A DNA stretch of 64,000 nt from Gautieria morchelliformis (taxonomy: Eukaryota; Basidiomycota; Agaricomycetes; Gomphales; Gomphaceae). Location of the stretch: assembly GCA_015179125.1 (NCBI GenBank), contig WHVA01000103.1:1-64000 (forward strand). The letters are read 5' to 3'. A model generated the notes under the pieces. It saw nothing but the letters and a program-made list of their open reading frames with translations. It was not told the origin of the DNA and searched no databases. How positions within the stretch are numbered: position 1 is the first letter of the stretch; each line of letters begins with the position of its first letter. Made by a program: the position numbers and the translations under genes. Positions 42,320-53,590 of the stretch are shown one piece after another.

Positions 42320-45286
42320 GCGCCTGGGAGCCCGTTGCAGACTCTTGGGCATGGTGTTGTTCAGATGGAATCCCACACCGGTGACCGGAAGTTCACGGTG
42401 AAGCTCACAGATGTGAAGTACGCACCAGATGCACCAAATAACATCCTGAGCGTTGGACGGATGACAGACATGGGGCACCTTGCTCTGTTCACCAGCGACG
42501 CTGTGAGGTTCCGTTCCCGGAATGGGACAGTGTTCGCTGAGGGGCGCAAGGTAGGGCGCATTTACCTCATGCGTTCCCGGATCCGTCCTGGCATTCAAAC
42601 GGATTTTGCCGCTGTGGCTAAGCTGAAGTCCTGGGATGACTGGCACCGGGTCCTTGGCCATGTGAACATCAGTGCTATCAAACTGATGAAGACCGGTAAC
42701 CTAGTCCTCGGCATGGACGTGGATACATCCGTCCCGATCTCACAGTGTGTCGCCTGTATCCAGGGCAAGCACCATGTGGACCCATTCCCTAAATGCGCGG
42801 AGGACACCACTGCGCATGTAGGTGACCTAACTGTCTCTGACGTTTGGGGACCGGCAAATACAGAAGGGCCGGTGCATGAGCGCTATTTTTACTCATTCAC
42901 TGACGCCAAGAGCCGCTATTCAACCATTTATTTTAGTCATACGAAGGACGGCGTCTTAGACTGATTCAAAGACTACGCCGCCCTGGTTGAAACTCAAACC
43001 GGACAGCACCTTAAACAGTTCCGGAGCGATGGTGGCGGCGAATACGTGAATGCGGCCTTCATGGCCTTCTGTGCCGGGAAGGGTATCCTCATGGAGTTTA
43101 CAGCCCCCTACTCACCAGCCCAAAACAGTATCGCTGAGCGGCTGAACCGCACCCTGCTCGAGCATGCCCGTGCCATGATGTTTGCCAAGCAGGTCCCCAA
43201 ACTGCTTTGGCCGGAGGCCGTTGCTTATGCATGCTACATTAAGAACCGAACACCGACCAAGGCGCTAGGGGCAGCCCTTACACCATACCAAGTGTTCTTC
43301 GGTAAGAAGCCGAAAATCGAAAGATTGGCTGAGTTTGGCAGGAAATGCTGGGTCAAAGTCCCTGATCAACGGTGAACCAAACTGGAGCCGAAGTCAGAAC
43401 AGCATGTTTTTACTGGTGTGTCTGCAAACTCTAAGGCCTGGAGGTATTACAATACTGCATCCCACCGTGTTCAAACCTCTAGGGACATTATCCTCAATGA
43501 TACCGGCAACACCTTACATTCCGCGCCTGATGCCGATGATGACCCTGACCCTATGCCCACTGCTGGATCCGGAGGCGCCCCTCCCACTGCCCACTTGGCC
43601 CCAGCCCCTGCGGCCATCCCTGCGCCTCAGGGTCCTCTGGCCGCGGAACCAGAGGAACTGAGGCCCAGCACCAGGATCGCGGTGCGACCTGTCCCTGACT
43701 ACCTCATGCATGAGGGCAGGCGAGCTTTGTCAGCGACGGAGATCGTGACAGAGCCACTCTCCTATGCAGAGGCGCTGAGCCGGGAGGACTTCCCGATATG
43801 GAGGGAGGCGATGGAGGTCGAGATGAGGCAGCATGCGGAAGTAGGCACGTGGGAGCTGGTCGAGTTGCCAGCTGGAAAGAATGTGGTAGGGAGCCGGTGG
43901 GTATACGCGGCCAAAACAGATGCAGAGGGTGCATTTGAGCTGGGAAAGGCGAGGGTGGTCGCCCAGGGATTCACGCAGTGTCCTGGCATGGACTATTTTG
44001 AGGTTACATCACCAGTCGTCAAGCTGGACAGTCTCTGGCTCATCCTCGCAGTCGCCATCCAAAAGGGGTGGGACATTGAGATGATGGACGTCAAAGGCGC
44101 GTATTTGAATTCTACTCTGGATGAGGAGATCTACATGCGCCAGCCTGATGGCTTCGACGATGGATCCGGACGTGTCCTGAAGCTGCACCGTGCCATTTAC
44201 GGCTTGAAGCAGTCTGGCCGTTCCTGGTACAAGAAGCTCACAACAGTCTTATTTGAGGATGGCTTCACGCGCAGTCATGCAGATGACTGCATCTTCTATA
44301 AGAATACCGGCGATCATCTCACGATTATCACAATTTACGTCGACAATCTCGGGCTCTTTGCTAGTACGAGGATTTTGATGGCGCGTGTCAAACATCTCCT
44401 GCATTCTAATTTTAACATGAAGGAGCTTGGTGAAATGCTCAAAATCCTCGGCATCAGAGTCGAAATAGACCCTCACCGGGATTTTATTAAACTCTCCCAG
44501 GGCCATTACATCGACGTGATCATTCAGCGATTCAATCTCATCGAGGCACCGCCGGTCGATACGCCTGCTGTGCATGAGATCAAGTCGCTGACGCCCCGCT
44601 CTGCTGGTGAACCCGCACCGGATGTCCCTTATGCGCAGGCGATCGGTTCTCTTATGTACGCGGCCCTAGGCTCTCGCCCCGACGTCACCTTCACCGTCCA
44701 GCAACTGAGTCGACACACACATGATTACACAGAGGCTCACTGGACGGCAGTAAAACGCGCCATACGCTATCTAAAAGGCACTCGTGACATGGGCATCATC
44801 CTACGCCGTACACCCTCCATGCCCCTCATCGAGATCTATGCCGACACCGACTTTGCAGGTCTGGCCGATTCTCACTCCGTTGGTGGCTATTTTTTCATGT
44901 ATAATGGGTGCGCCGTCGCTTGGTTATCTAAGAAACAGACCCGGATCGCTCTCTCAATGACTGAATCCGAGTCTATAGCCCTGATCCCCGGAGCTAAACA
45001 CACTCTTTGGGTATCACATCTCCTCGATGAACTCTCCCTTCCCTGCACCGACCCCATTCACATCTATTGCGACAACCTCCAGATGATCTCGAACATCCAG
45101 GATGCCTCGCACCACCCTCGCACCAAGCATCTCCGTATTGAATGCCACTGGTTTTGGGAACTCGTCGCGCATGATGAGGCAGGTATCACTTATGTCAAAT
45201 CCACTGATAACATTGCCGATGTCCTCACCAAAGCCTTGCCGCTCCCGCAACACAAATTCCTCATACAAAAATCAGGCATGTTTTGA
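42320..45286 (+). CDS. pol: Integrase, RT and RNase H region of element G
   Basis: The pre-integrase motif is WHRVLGHVN (near 42640), with an integrase core (VSDVWGPANTEGP, then RSDGGGEYVN near 43020). RT motifs are VVAQGFTQCPGMDYFEVTSP (near 43955) and IYVDNLGLFAS (near 44335), with YVDN in place of YVDD. RNase H has a DTDFAGLADSHSVGGYFF motif (near 44845) and ends TDNIADVLTKALPLPQHK. The region is broken into several frames. Confidence 0.8.
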
Positions 45287-46009
45287 TTTGTTCTTCTATC
45301 TCAAACAGTCTATTTTCTTTTTTCTGTCTCTTGTTTCGCTTGGGGGGTGTATTGACTTGACGCCATCGCTCAACCCCATTCCAACCCAGATCCTGCTCCG
45401 CTCCAAATCCCATAGCTACCGTTGTTACATATACTGTATATTTGTCTGAGACATCGTGAGTCGATTCCAATAACAACAAGTTGCTCTTTACTATCATCCA
45501 CATCCTTCACAATCCAGGCCTCATGAGCAGCGCCTTTTGCTATACATAGTTTTACCCGGTTGCGTATAACTGCGCCTGCAAAATGGATATAAGTATCACT
45601 AGGCTGGGGGATTCTGTGCAGCCCAGTAAGTATTACCGCCATGCAAAGCAACAACCCATTCCGCGCCGCTGCAGATGAGAAAACACCTCTCCCCACCCCA
45701 CTGTGGGAACAAACCCCCTGATAAATTAGTGGGACGTCCATACCCGGTTTTGGTGGATGGTCCACCACCAGTAGATGGACACTCCACCAGTCCAATGGTG
45801 GACCATCCACCATATACTTCTCATGGTAAGTCCACCGGCCGCTCAGGGGTCCATGTCCACATCCACTTACAGTACATGGACTATCCACTCACAATAAGGC
45901 CTTTTTTTTGGTGGATTTCATTTCCATTGACATATATGTAGGATTATCCATTAAGTCTTCCAAGGGATATACCAGTAATAATCATTGGATTATCAATGAC
46001 TATTACCAT

Positions 46010-46215
46010 AAATAAAAACAAAAGAAAAAACACTACCCACCTAGATGCCGTCTTGTATTCTAAGCACATCCTTACATCCCAGATTACCGATGTAGAATGT
46101 GTCCTTGTAAAGGGATTCAAGGGCAGAAAATTGTACCTGGAACCAGATTCGAACGAGCGACCTAATGATAAACATACTTACTCATCAACACTTTATCCAA
46201 CTGCTCCACAAGACT
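46010..46215 (-). mobile_element. tRNA-like / SINE-like piece inside element I
   Basis: Reading the minus strand, TGGAGCAGTTGGATAAAG resembles a tRNA D-arm/box A (plus about 46190-46207), and GTTCGAATCTGG resembles box B (plus about 46143-46154). A T-rich run beyond (plus 46015-46035) could be a pol III terminator. It does not fold into a convincing tRNA cloverleaf by eye, so it is more likely a SINE head or tRNA relic. Confidence 0.4.
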
Positions 46216-46299
46216 TCTGACTAACACTGGTGTGAAATGGTATAAGTTAGCATACACTGCCTGATGGCTTTCGAAGCTGGCGGTCAGAGTCATTTGAAC

Positions 46300-47219
46300 A
46301 TCTTGTCCGCTCACACTCATGCTCGGCACCAGACTCAGTGAGTCCGACAGTACGTGCCTGACACTGAGCTTAGACAAGTTGCTGTGACAAAGTTTGACAT
46401 TTTGAAGTACACACTGTCACCCCTCGAGCTAGCTGACACGATCACTGCATTGAACACCTCCCCGCCTCAACTACAGTTTGCTATGTCCCAGGGATACAGG
46501 TTGTGGAACTCCTTTGGCCTGAGTCTGGAGAGCTCAGCGTGCGAGCACACGGGCCGTGATGGGGCGTCTCAATGATGCAGAGGTTGTGTAACGATGCTTT
46601 GCATAGACGACCTTTTCGGCGATGACGAGCGAGTTTGCGCAGACAAACACGGTGCAGGGGGACTCAGATACCAATGCGCTGAACTGGTGGCTCACGCACG
46701 CAGGGAACGTAGTGCATCAGCAATGGTCTAGTTCGACTCGACATTGGATGTTGACCTCCACCAACTCTGCTATGTCCATCGCTCACCGTCCTCCACCTCA
46801 TCACACCACCTTCATCCAATTTCCTCGTTCCACTCCACCGCCCCAAGCTCCCCGACATCTACCTCCGCAAGGAGAATGCCTACTTCATCGAAGTGGGATT
46901 TGAGGCTGTGGTTTATGGTGTGTGGGTATGTTCATTCGTTGTGTGATGGTGGCTGAACTTGCCGAATTACTTATCCATTTGTGTTCATATTTGGTTTTTG
47001 CTGGTATTTGTGGTTTGGTGTTCTGTCATGTTCGTATTCACACTCGCTGCTCGTATATTCCCCACTTCTTGATCGCTCGCCATCTCCAGGCATTACATTC
47101 ACACTCCACGTCTTCACTCTGCACGCCCTCTACAAATGACGTCGCCTCTCCTAGCGCTGCTGCGCCTGCTTGCCGACCTTCCCCAACACCCAACCTACAG
47201 CCCTCTCCACCCTCCTCCA
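46300..47219 (+). pseudogene. Possible captured gene fragments in element I
   Basis: A 73-codon frame (46354-46575, TKFDILKYTLSPLELADTIT) looks protein-like. Near 46840-46915 a phrase LPDIYLRKENAYFIEVGFEA, followed by VVYGVW and a hydrophobic stretch, resembles the first membrane helix of Agaricomycete multi-pass proteins. Neither is complete and no family is certain. A matching tail may lie beyond copia H at 51453-51640 (FALGTPDKNVTLDHNWEAAI, ending at a stop). Confidence 0.35.
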
Positions 47220-47408
47220 TGTTGGGCGTGAGAGATAACGTGACGCAGTCGCCCAATAGAGTAGTCTGAGTTCGAAGGGAAACCCTATCAATCTTCCCTT
47301 CAAACTCAGGTGCGTAGTGCTAGGTACTCACCGAGTAGATAGTAATCTCCTCAATCTTCCCTTCGAACTCAGTCCTGTGCGTGACAGGTTATGGGCCCTG
47401 CGCTATAA

Positions 47409-48400
47409 TCGAAGGAAAAGAACTCAGTATGTCCAAATCAGAAGCTGAAGGTCGCGCGAAAAGTGTCAGACTCATGGGCACGAATTACGATATCTGGGCA
47501 ATTGAAATGCAGGAGAAACTCATGAAAATAGGTGCATGGCGAATAGTCATCGAAGACCTCAAAAGACCGATGGACACGAGAGAAGCGGAAAAATGGATCC
47601 TGAAGAGGGAGGAGGCCACCGGCACCATACTCGAATCCCTAACTCCAACACAATACGTCCACGTCGAGAACATCATGGAAAACCCCATTGAAATGTGGAA
47701 AAGGCTAAAAAGCAAGACTCTGGATGGAAATGCTATCACTACAGGAAACAGAGACCTGAAGCGACAAGGATCCCTTGCGCCACTTGCAGAGACGCTATCC
47801 ACACCCTGGAAAAAGAAGAGAAGTACATCAAGCGATATCACAGAGGAACTCGCTGGGAATGCGAACCTACGACCTTCGCCTTCATCATCAATCAACGGAG
47901 ATGCCAATCTGTGCTGGAACACTGACACAGGAGCGACCAGCCACATGACTCCTCATCGTCATTGGCTGCGGAATTACGAGTACTACAGAATACCTATTAG
48001 ACTAGCAACAAACGAGGTAGTGTACTCGGCCGGGCGGGGGCAAGTATTGTTTTCCCCCATGATCGACGGGAAGCCGGCACAAGACGTTTTGTTCTCGAAA
48101 GTTCTACACATGCCCGCACTCCAGAACAACTTATTCGCAGTCCTCCACCTTACCACACACCACAATTTCACCGTCTGCATCATGAAGGACCACTTATCAT
48201 TTATCCAAGGGAACAAATTGCGCTTCTGTGCCGCCGTGCGAAACGGGACGGGTTTCTTGACTGGGAACACAGTCCCAAATCAAGAACTCGCACTCGCCAT
48301 CTCTTCGCAAATAGTAGACCGACCATTACTCCACAGATGACTCACGCACATTGGACAGGCGCGGCTGGAGAAGCTCCTAGAAAATAACATGGTCGACGGA
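47409..48400 (+). CDS. gag: gag and protease region of element H
   Basis: It begins near MSKSEAEGRAKSVRLMGTNY, a copia gag start. It contains the gag core (WAIEMQEKLMKIGAWRIVIE), the protease motif TDTGATSHMTPHRHW near 47920 and a pre-integrase segment. Shorter than usual for copia gag-protease and broken. Confidence 0.7.
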
Positions 48401-51263
48401 TACAGGTAAACTCAAATGGGACTGTTCCCCATATCTGCGAACCATGTATTGCTGGGAAGCAACACCACAACCCTTTCCCCAAAAGGAGCACCAACCGCAC
48501 GTCCAGCCCACTCGATCTTGTTGTCTCAGACGTCCATGGGCCTCTCCCAGTCCACACACCATCAGGACACCGATACTGGATTACTTTCACGGACGACTGC
48601 ACGAGGTACAGGACTGTTTATCTCCTGAAGACAAAGGATGAGGCATTTGATGCCTACCGAGCCTTTGAAGCAATGGCAGAAAATCAATTAAACTCGAGAG
48701 TGAAGCGTTTTAGGGACGACAAAGGCGGGGAGTATATTGGTCATAAGTGGGACCAACATTTCCAGCACCGTGGTATACTCCACGAACATACTACGAAGGG
48801 CACACCGTAGCAGAACGGCATCTCAGAACGGACGAATCAGACCTTCATGGAAGGAACGATCGCACCACTACAGCAAGCCCATCTACCAGCGTCGATGTGG
48901 GGAGATGCCCTAAAATTACTAGTTTGAATTGTCAATGCCACCCCAACCTCTGCACTCATAGACAAAACTCCCTACGAGGCCTGGTTTGGCCACAAACCGA
49001 ACCTTGGAATGCTGCGTACCTTTGGCTGCACTGCCTATGTCCATGTGCAAAAGGACGAAAGAACTGGACTGCAACCCAGATCTCGCAAATGCATTTACCT
49101 CGGCTTTGAGGATGGTTATAAGGGTTGGCGCTGCTTGGACCCCATCACAAGACGCACCATCATATCTCGAGACGTCATCTTTGATGAATCTGAATTCCCA
49201 GGTCTTACCATGGCTAATAATAGTACTGAACTGCTCTTACCATCCGCCATACTTCCCGACCGGATCGCAGCTCCACTGGAAGGGCAACCGGACCAAGGCA
49301 TTGAAATCCCAGAAGCCGCCCCTCCAGAAAATCCCAGACCACCAGCCGAACCCGACCCACCAGTTGCTCCCAACCCTCCTGCTGACCCTGACCCACCAGC
49401 CGACCCCAACCCACCAGCTGACCTCGACCCACCAGCCCCACCCGCACCTATCGCACCCCTCCGCCGGTCCAGCAGGACTACTGCCCGGATTGATTATCGC
49501 CATCTCCATGACCCATTCCTCCAACCTCATCCACCTCCCGACCATGACGATCCAGGCCCTGAGGGGGGTGCAGCAGCCAGCGCTTCAATCATTCAGGCCC
49601 TGGAATTCATCTATGATGAATCAGACACCATGGACGCAAACGCAATCTCACCGAGTATCATCAGAGCTGCACTGAATGCAACGATAAAAGATGGTCGTGT
49701 TCCCAAGACGTTTGCTGAAGCAATGCGACGCTCCGATGCACCAATATGGAAGGACTCGACCGACGCAGAGATCCGAGCCCTCCTAGACAATGGGACATGG
49801 GAATTAGTGAAATTACCGCCTGGAGAGAAAGCTATCGGCTCTCGATGGGTCTTCCGAATCAAGCTCCATTCAGATGGCTCTCTAGATAAATACAAGAGCC
49901 ACCTGGTAGCGAAGGGATATACCCAACGACCAGGCATCGATTACGACGAAGTCTTCGCTCCTACCACACAATGGGCAGCCCTGCGCACAATATTAGCTCA
50001 GGGAGCACTACAGGGAGCACACATCGAATCTGTAGACATATCGAATGCTTACCTGAATGGAGTACTTGACGATGACGCGAATATATATATGCAGCAACCG
50101 GAAGGCTATCATCAAGGGGGGGATCAGAGTGGGTATGCAAACTGAAGAGAGGACTGTACGGACTAAAGCAGAGCGGCATATTGTGGTACGAACGACTTGG
50201 GACTGCGTTGGAGAGCATGGGATTCAAGCGGCTCCAATCTGCGCCAAGCGTCTATATCTGGATGAGCGATACCACCAAGGTCATCATACCTGTTTTTGTC
50301 GATGATTTGACCCTAGTATCGGACTCGAAGCCGGAACTGGACCAGGTCAAAAGCAAACTAGGCGAAATCTTCAAATTGAAGGATCTGGGCCCAACAACAT
50401 CGCTACTAGGCATAGAAGTGGAGTATGATCGCGTACAGAAAAAACTAAGGCTCTCACAAAAGCAGTATATTCAAGAACTTCTTGATCGGTTCCAGATGTC
50501 GGATTGCCGACCCGTATTCACGCCTATGGCCCCAGGTCCGAATTTGAGCTCTGCCATGGGACCATCAACACCGGAAGAGATGGAGGAAATGAAAGGTGTG
50601 CCCTACCTAAACGCGGTTGGAGCGCTGAATTACTTGGCCATCGCAACCCGTCCTGATATCGCTTACGCCGTCAGACGCCTCGCACGATTTAACTCAAACC
50701 CAGGCCCGACGCACTGGACGGCAGTAAAACACCTCTTGCGCTACCTAAAAGGGACAATCGACCTAGCACTCACGTACGCGCCCGATCTATCAGCCAGGTC
50801 ATTCCAAACATGGACTGATGCTGACCACAGAGGAAATCCGGACAACGGTCGGTCGACCTCCGGATTCCTCACAAAGATCGGGACCGGAGCCGTTAGCTGG
50901 GCCAGAAAATTGCAGAATATCGTTACCTTGTCCACAACTGAGGCTGAGTTCGTTGCATCAGTCCTAGCGGGAACCGAGATCGTCTGGTTACAGAGCCTAT
51001 TAGACGAACTTAACGCAAAAGTCAAAGGACCGTCTCACCTATTCATTGACAATCAGTCTGCTCTCTCTGTTGCCAAAAATCCTGAACATCATGGACGTAT
51101 GAAACACCTAGACATCCGGTACTTCTGGCTGCGAGAGAAAGTCGCTCATAAAGTCATTCAGATCGGCTACGTACCCACGAATAACATGCCAGCGGATCTG
51201 CTGACCAAAGCGCTGCCTCGCGAGTCAGTAGAACGGCATAGACAAGCCATGGGACTCTTCTGA
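48400..51263 (+). CDS. pol: Integrase, RT and RNase H region of element H
   Basis: The integrase core remnant is VKRFRDDKGGEYIG near 48700. A proline-rich linker follows (PPADPNPPADLDPPAPPAP near 49390). RT has GSRWVFRIKLHSDGSLDKYK near 49835 and VFVDDLTLVSDSKPEL near 50290. RNase H ends with MPADLLTKALPRESVERHRQ near 51190. Broken in several frames. Confidence 0.8.
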
Positions 51264-52178
51264 GGTTGACCACGTCAGGGGGGTGTGTTGGTCGTGAGAG
51301 ATCACGTGACGCAGTCGCCCAATAGAGTAGTCTGAGTTCGAAGGGAAACCCTATCAATCTTCCCTTCGAACTCAGGTGCGTAGTGCTAGGTACTCACCAA
51401 GTAGATAGTAATCTCATCAATCTTCCCTTCGAACTCAGTCCTGCACGTGACACTCCCTGCCCTCGCCATGCCCCTTGGTATCCCCCTCCCTTTGCTCTGG
51501 GCACGCCCGACAAGAATGTCACGCTCGATCACAACTGGGAAGCGGCCATACTGCATGTAGTCGATGTGTTCACCTGTGGAGATGGGTTAACTAGCTCTGG
51601 GATACAGTGCGCGCCGTGGACCTATGAGGTCCAGAATTAATAGTGGAGTTAGACTTGTAATTACCTTGTAGTTAGTGCTCTTTTATGGCTTTTAAAGGAT
51701 AACCCACACAAATTTCATCCATTTAAAAGGCTTGGTGATCCACATATAACTAACTGACTGGCCATTTATTTATTCATGGATTATCTAGTGTCTATGTACA
51801 TGGTGATACCATTATAATATGCTGGATCCTCCACCGGCGCTGCTGTTGGAAAACCCCTTTGCAGTTTTAAGGGATTCTCCTTCACCCTGGCAAAAATTCA
51901 TCCACCTAAGGGATCGGTGGATGGATCGGTGGATGCAACTCCGGTGGAAAATCCACCGGCCGACAATACCTGGTGGATTTCCCACCGGAGTTTGGCGGTG
52001 TTCTTTCCCGCAGTGACCCCCGACGCGCAGTATCCCGCGCCTCCCGGTCCGCCAGCATCTGGCTCAAAGCAGGACGGGGCTTCAGATTGGCAGTCCACCG
52101 GCGGGTCGTCGCACGATTGTCAGATGCAGATGCGAGGCTATCCTTATGAAGGGAACACAACGCAGCAGGCCAGTGAAT

Positions 52179-52701
52179 CTCGTGCAGCTGAGGACAGGAC
52201 ACATACCGTTAAACAAATACCTATATAAGATAGGAAAAGCGGAATCGCCCCTGTGTCCAGCGTGCAGGAACGCACAGGAGACAGTACAGCACTATCTGTT
52301 CCAGTGCCAGGCATACAAGAACAGGGGCAGAGGCTGGAGAGCAAACTGAAAAGAGGCGCGAGATCCCAAAGGACGCTGTTGGGAGGACACAAAGCGTTGG
52401 AGCATCTATTTGGGTATATACAGGACACGAAACGGTTCGAGAACCAGTATGGAGACGTCGCATTACCACCGGCGAAAGAGGACAATGGAAGAAGAGCAGG
52501 CGGAAGACAGCGCAGAGAGAAGAGGCGCTAACTACACACCTCGCCCACAAAGGCATGGACACGCTCGGGGCCATGCCCCTCGAGCATAAGCAGAGAATAG
52601 AGGTCTAAAGGAGAGAGGGAGAAAACACAAGAAAGAAAATGTACATACCGTCTTACATAGGGCGCTGCCCCAAAAGACGTAAAATGGGAAAAAAAAAAAA
52701 T
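52179..52701 (+). mobile_element. 5'-truncated LINE (523 bp) in gene A copy 2
   Basis: The insertion carries the C-terminal end of a non-LTR retrotransposon ORF2: LRTGHIPLNKYLYKIGKAES followed by the zinc knuckle CPACRNAQETVQHYLFQC (52210-52345). About 370 bp of 3' tail and an A-run (52689-52700) follow. A perfect 11-bp target duplication GGCCAGTGAAT flanks it (52168-52178, 52702-52712), and gene A copy 3 has the empty site at about 59924. The TGH...LN...CxxC...H...C layout is that of Tad/I-type LINEs. Confidence 0.88.
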
Positions 52702-53590
52702 GGCCAGTGAATGGCCACCTCTTCCACCCCCCTCGTACTCAGCCGCAGCGCCCTCGACATCCTCTGCCGTTCTCCCACCACACCCTGCGTCTCAGCCATA
52801 CATACCCCCGAGGCTTACACGGACGTCACGGCGCGTTCATCACTGGCAGGGCCCTCCAGGGGGCCTGGGTCTGCAGCGAATAAAAGCTCATCGGGAAATC
52901 CGCTGGATCCCTTACCTCCATCGTTTTCTCGCCCGATAGCACCGCACCTTCTCGTGCCCAATGCCCACCCAGGTTACCCACAGCTTCCGGAATTCCCTCC
53001 CATGCGGCTGTATAGTAAGGAGAAGACCCTCGACCATGGATTCCCCATTTTACTGCCCCCTTGTGCGGTGCAACCGCACCCATTTGCACAGAGGGATGTC
53101 ATGGAAGCAGACTGGATTAGGTGCGATAATTACGTATATACCGTCTCAAGATATTCATTATTTACGCTGGGGTTATTCAGGTTTCTCCAGGACCTCCAGC
53201 AAACGGGCCGCCCTTCTAAGCTAGCTGCAGCTGCAGACGCGCTCCCAATAATGCGTCTGGGGTTGGTGGGGATGATCACCCGGGTAGTCAAGAAAGAGAT
53301 GAAGAGAGGGAAGAAAGAACCCGTCGGCCACCTAGTCGATACTTGGAATCAGGTGCGTTTTTACATTTCCTGTTTTTATAATAATTGGGAACTAACCACT
53401 ATCTGGGGAGGGTGACGGCCCTGCTCCTGATTGGCAGCATGGGCGATCTCGGTCGTCGTCGTGTTCTTCCTCGAGTTCAAGCTCTAGTTTTGATGATACT
53501 CATCGTGGGCTTAGCCTCATGGGCAGGGAAGAGGCTCGTCATCGCCGCAGAGCTGAGCGCAGGCATCGCAAGCGGGAGAGAAGAGAGGAG

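Larger units (their letters stand above)
41057..45509 (+). mobile_element. Ty1/copia element G
   Basis: This plus-strand element has 160-bp LTRs at 41057-41216 and 45350-45509 that differ at two sites. A primer site GGTTATGGGCCCTGCGC follows the 5' LTR (41217-41233), and a purine tract precedes the 3' LTR (45341-45347). The flanks AAATC and CAATC match at 4 of 5 bases. The paralogous empty site at 59567-59580 (gtaaatccaggcctc) confirms the borders. Gag, integrase, RT and RNase H are all present, with about three or four breaks. Confidence 0.88.
47220..51452 (+). mobile_element. Ty1/copia element H, nested in transposon I
   Basis: This plus-strand element has 167-bp LTRs at 47220-47386 and 51286-51452 that differ at about 7 sites (4%). 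A primer site GGTTATGGGCCCTGCGC starts at 47387, with a purine tract just before 51286. The flanks CTCCA and CTCCC match at 4 of 5 bases. Gag lies at about 47.4-48.3 kb, with a protease motif WNTDTGATSHMTPH. Integrase is at about 48.4-49.1 kb, RT at about 49.7-50.5 kb (VFVDDLTLVSD) and RNase H at about 50.75-51.26 kb (WTDADHRGNPDNGRSTSGFL). Older than F and G, with several breaks. Confidence 0.88.
45699..52015. mobile_element. CACTG-ended DNA transposon I (CMC/Plavaka-like, non-autonomous) enclosing copia H
   Basis: The terminal repeats are CACTGTGGGAA at 45699 and CACTGCGGGAA reading back from 52015. They are flanked by ACCC on both sides (45695-45698, 52016-52019), and the intact gene A copy 3 has one unbroken ccccacccccgacg. 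Subterminal regions on both sides are full of ggtgga/tccacc and tccaccgg words, typical of CACTA-type elements. Leaving copia H aside, the element is about 2.1 kb and encodes no transposase. It contains a SINE-like piece and possible captured gene fragments. The superfamily call is inference from ends and subterminal repeats. Confidence 0.75.
45641..53590 (+). pseudogene. Gene A copy 2, interrupted by a CACTG element and a LINE
   Basis: Homologous parts to gene A copy 3 are 45641-45698, 52016-52178 and 52702-53590. The start MQSNNPFRAAADEKTPLP is intact. Insertions are element I (45699-52015) and a LINE (52179-52701). There is a frame change in the proline-rich part (one C fewer near 52805), while the conserved core from RLYSKEKTLDHGFP to VDTWNQ is kept. 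The intron region is shortened near 53390, and exon 2 then runs into esterase sequence near 53590. Not functional. Confidence 0.8.

Noticed and set aside
46130-46213. Functional tRNA gene on the minus strand
   Set aside because: Box A and box B words are present, but acceptor and anticodon stems do not pair convincingly by eye. A SINE head or tRNA relic is likelier.
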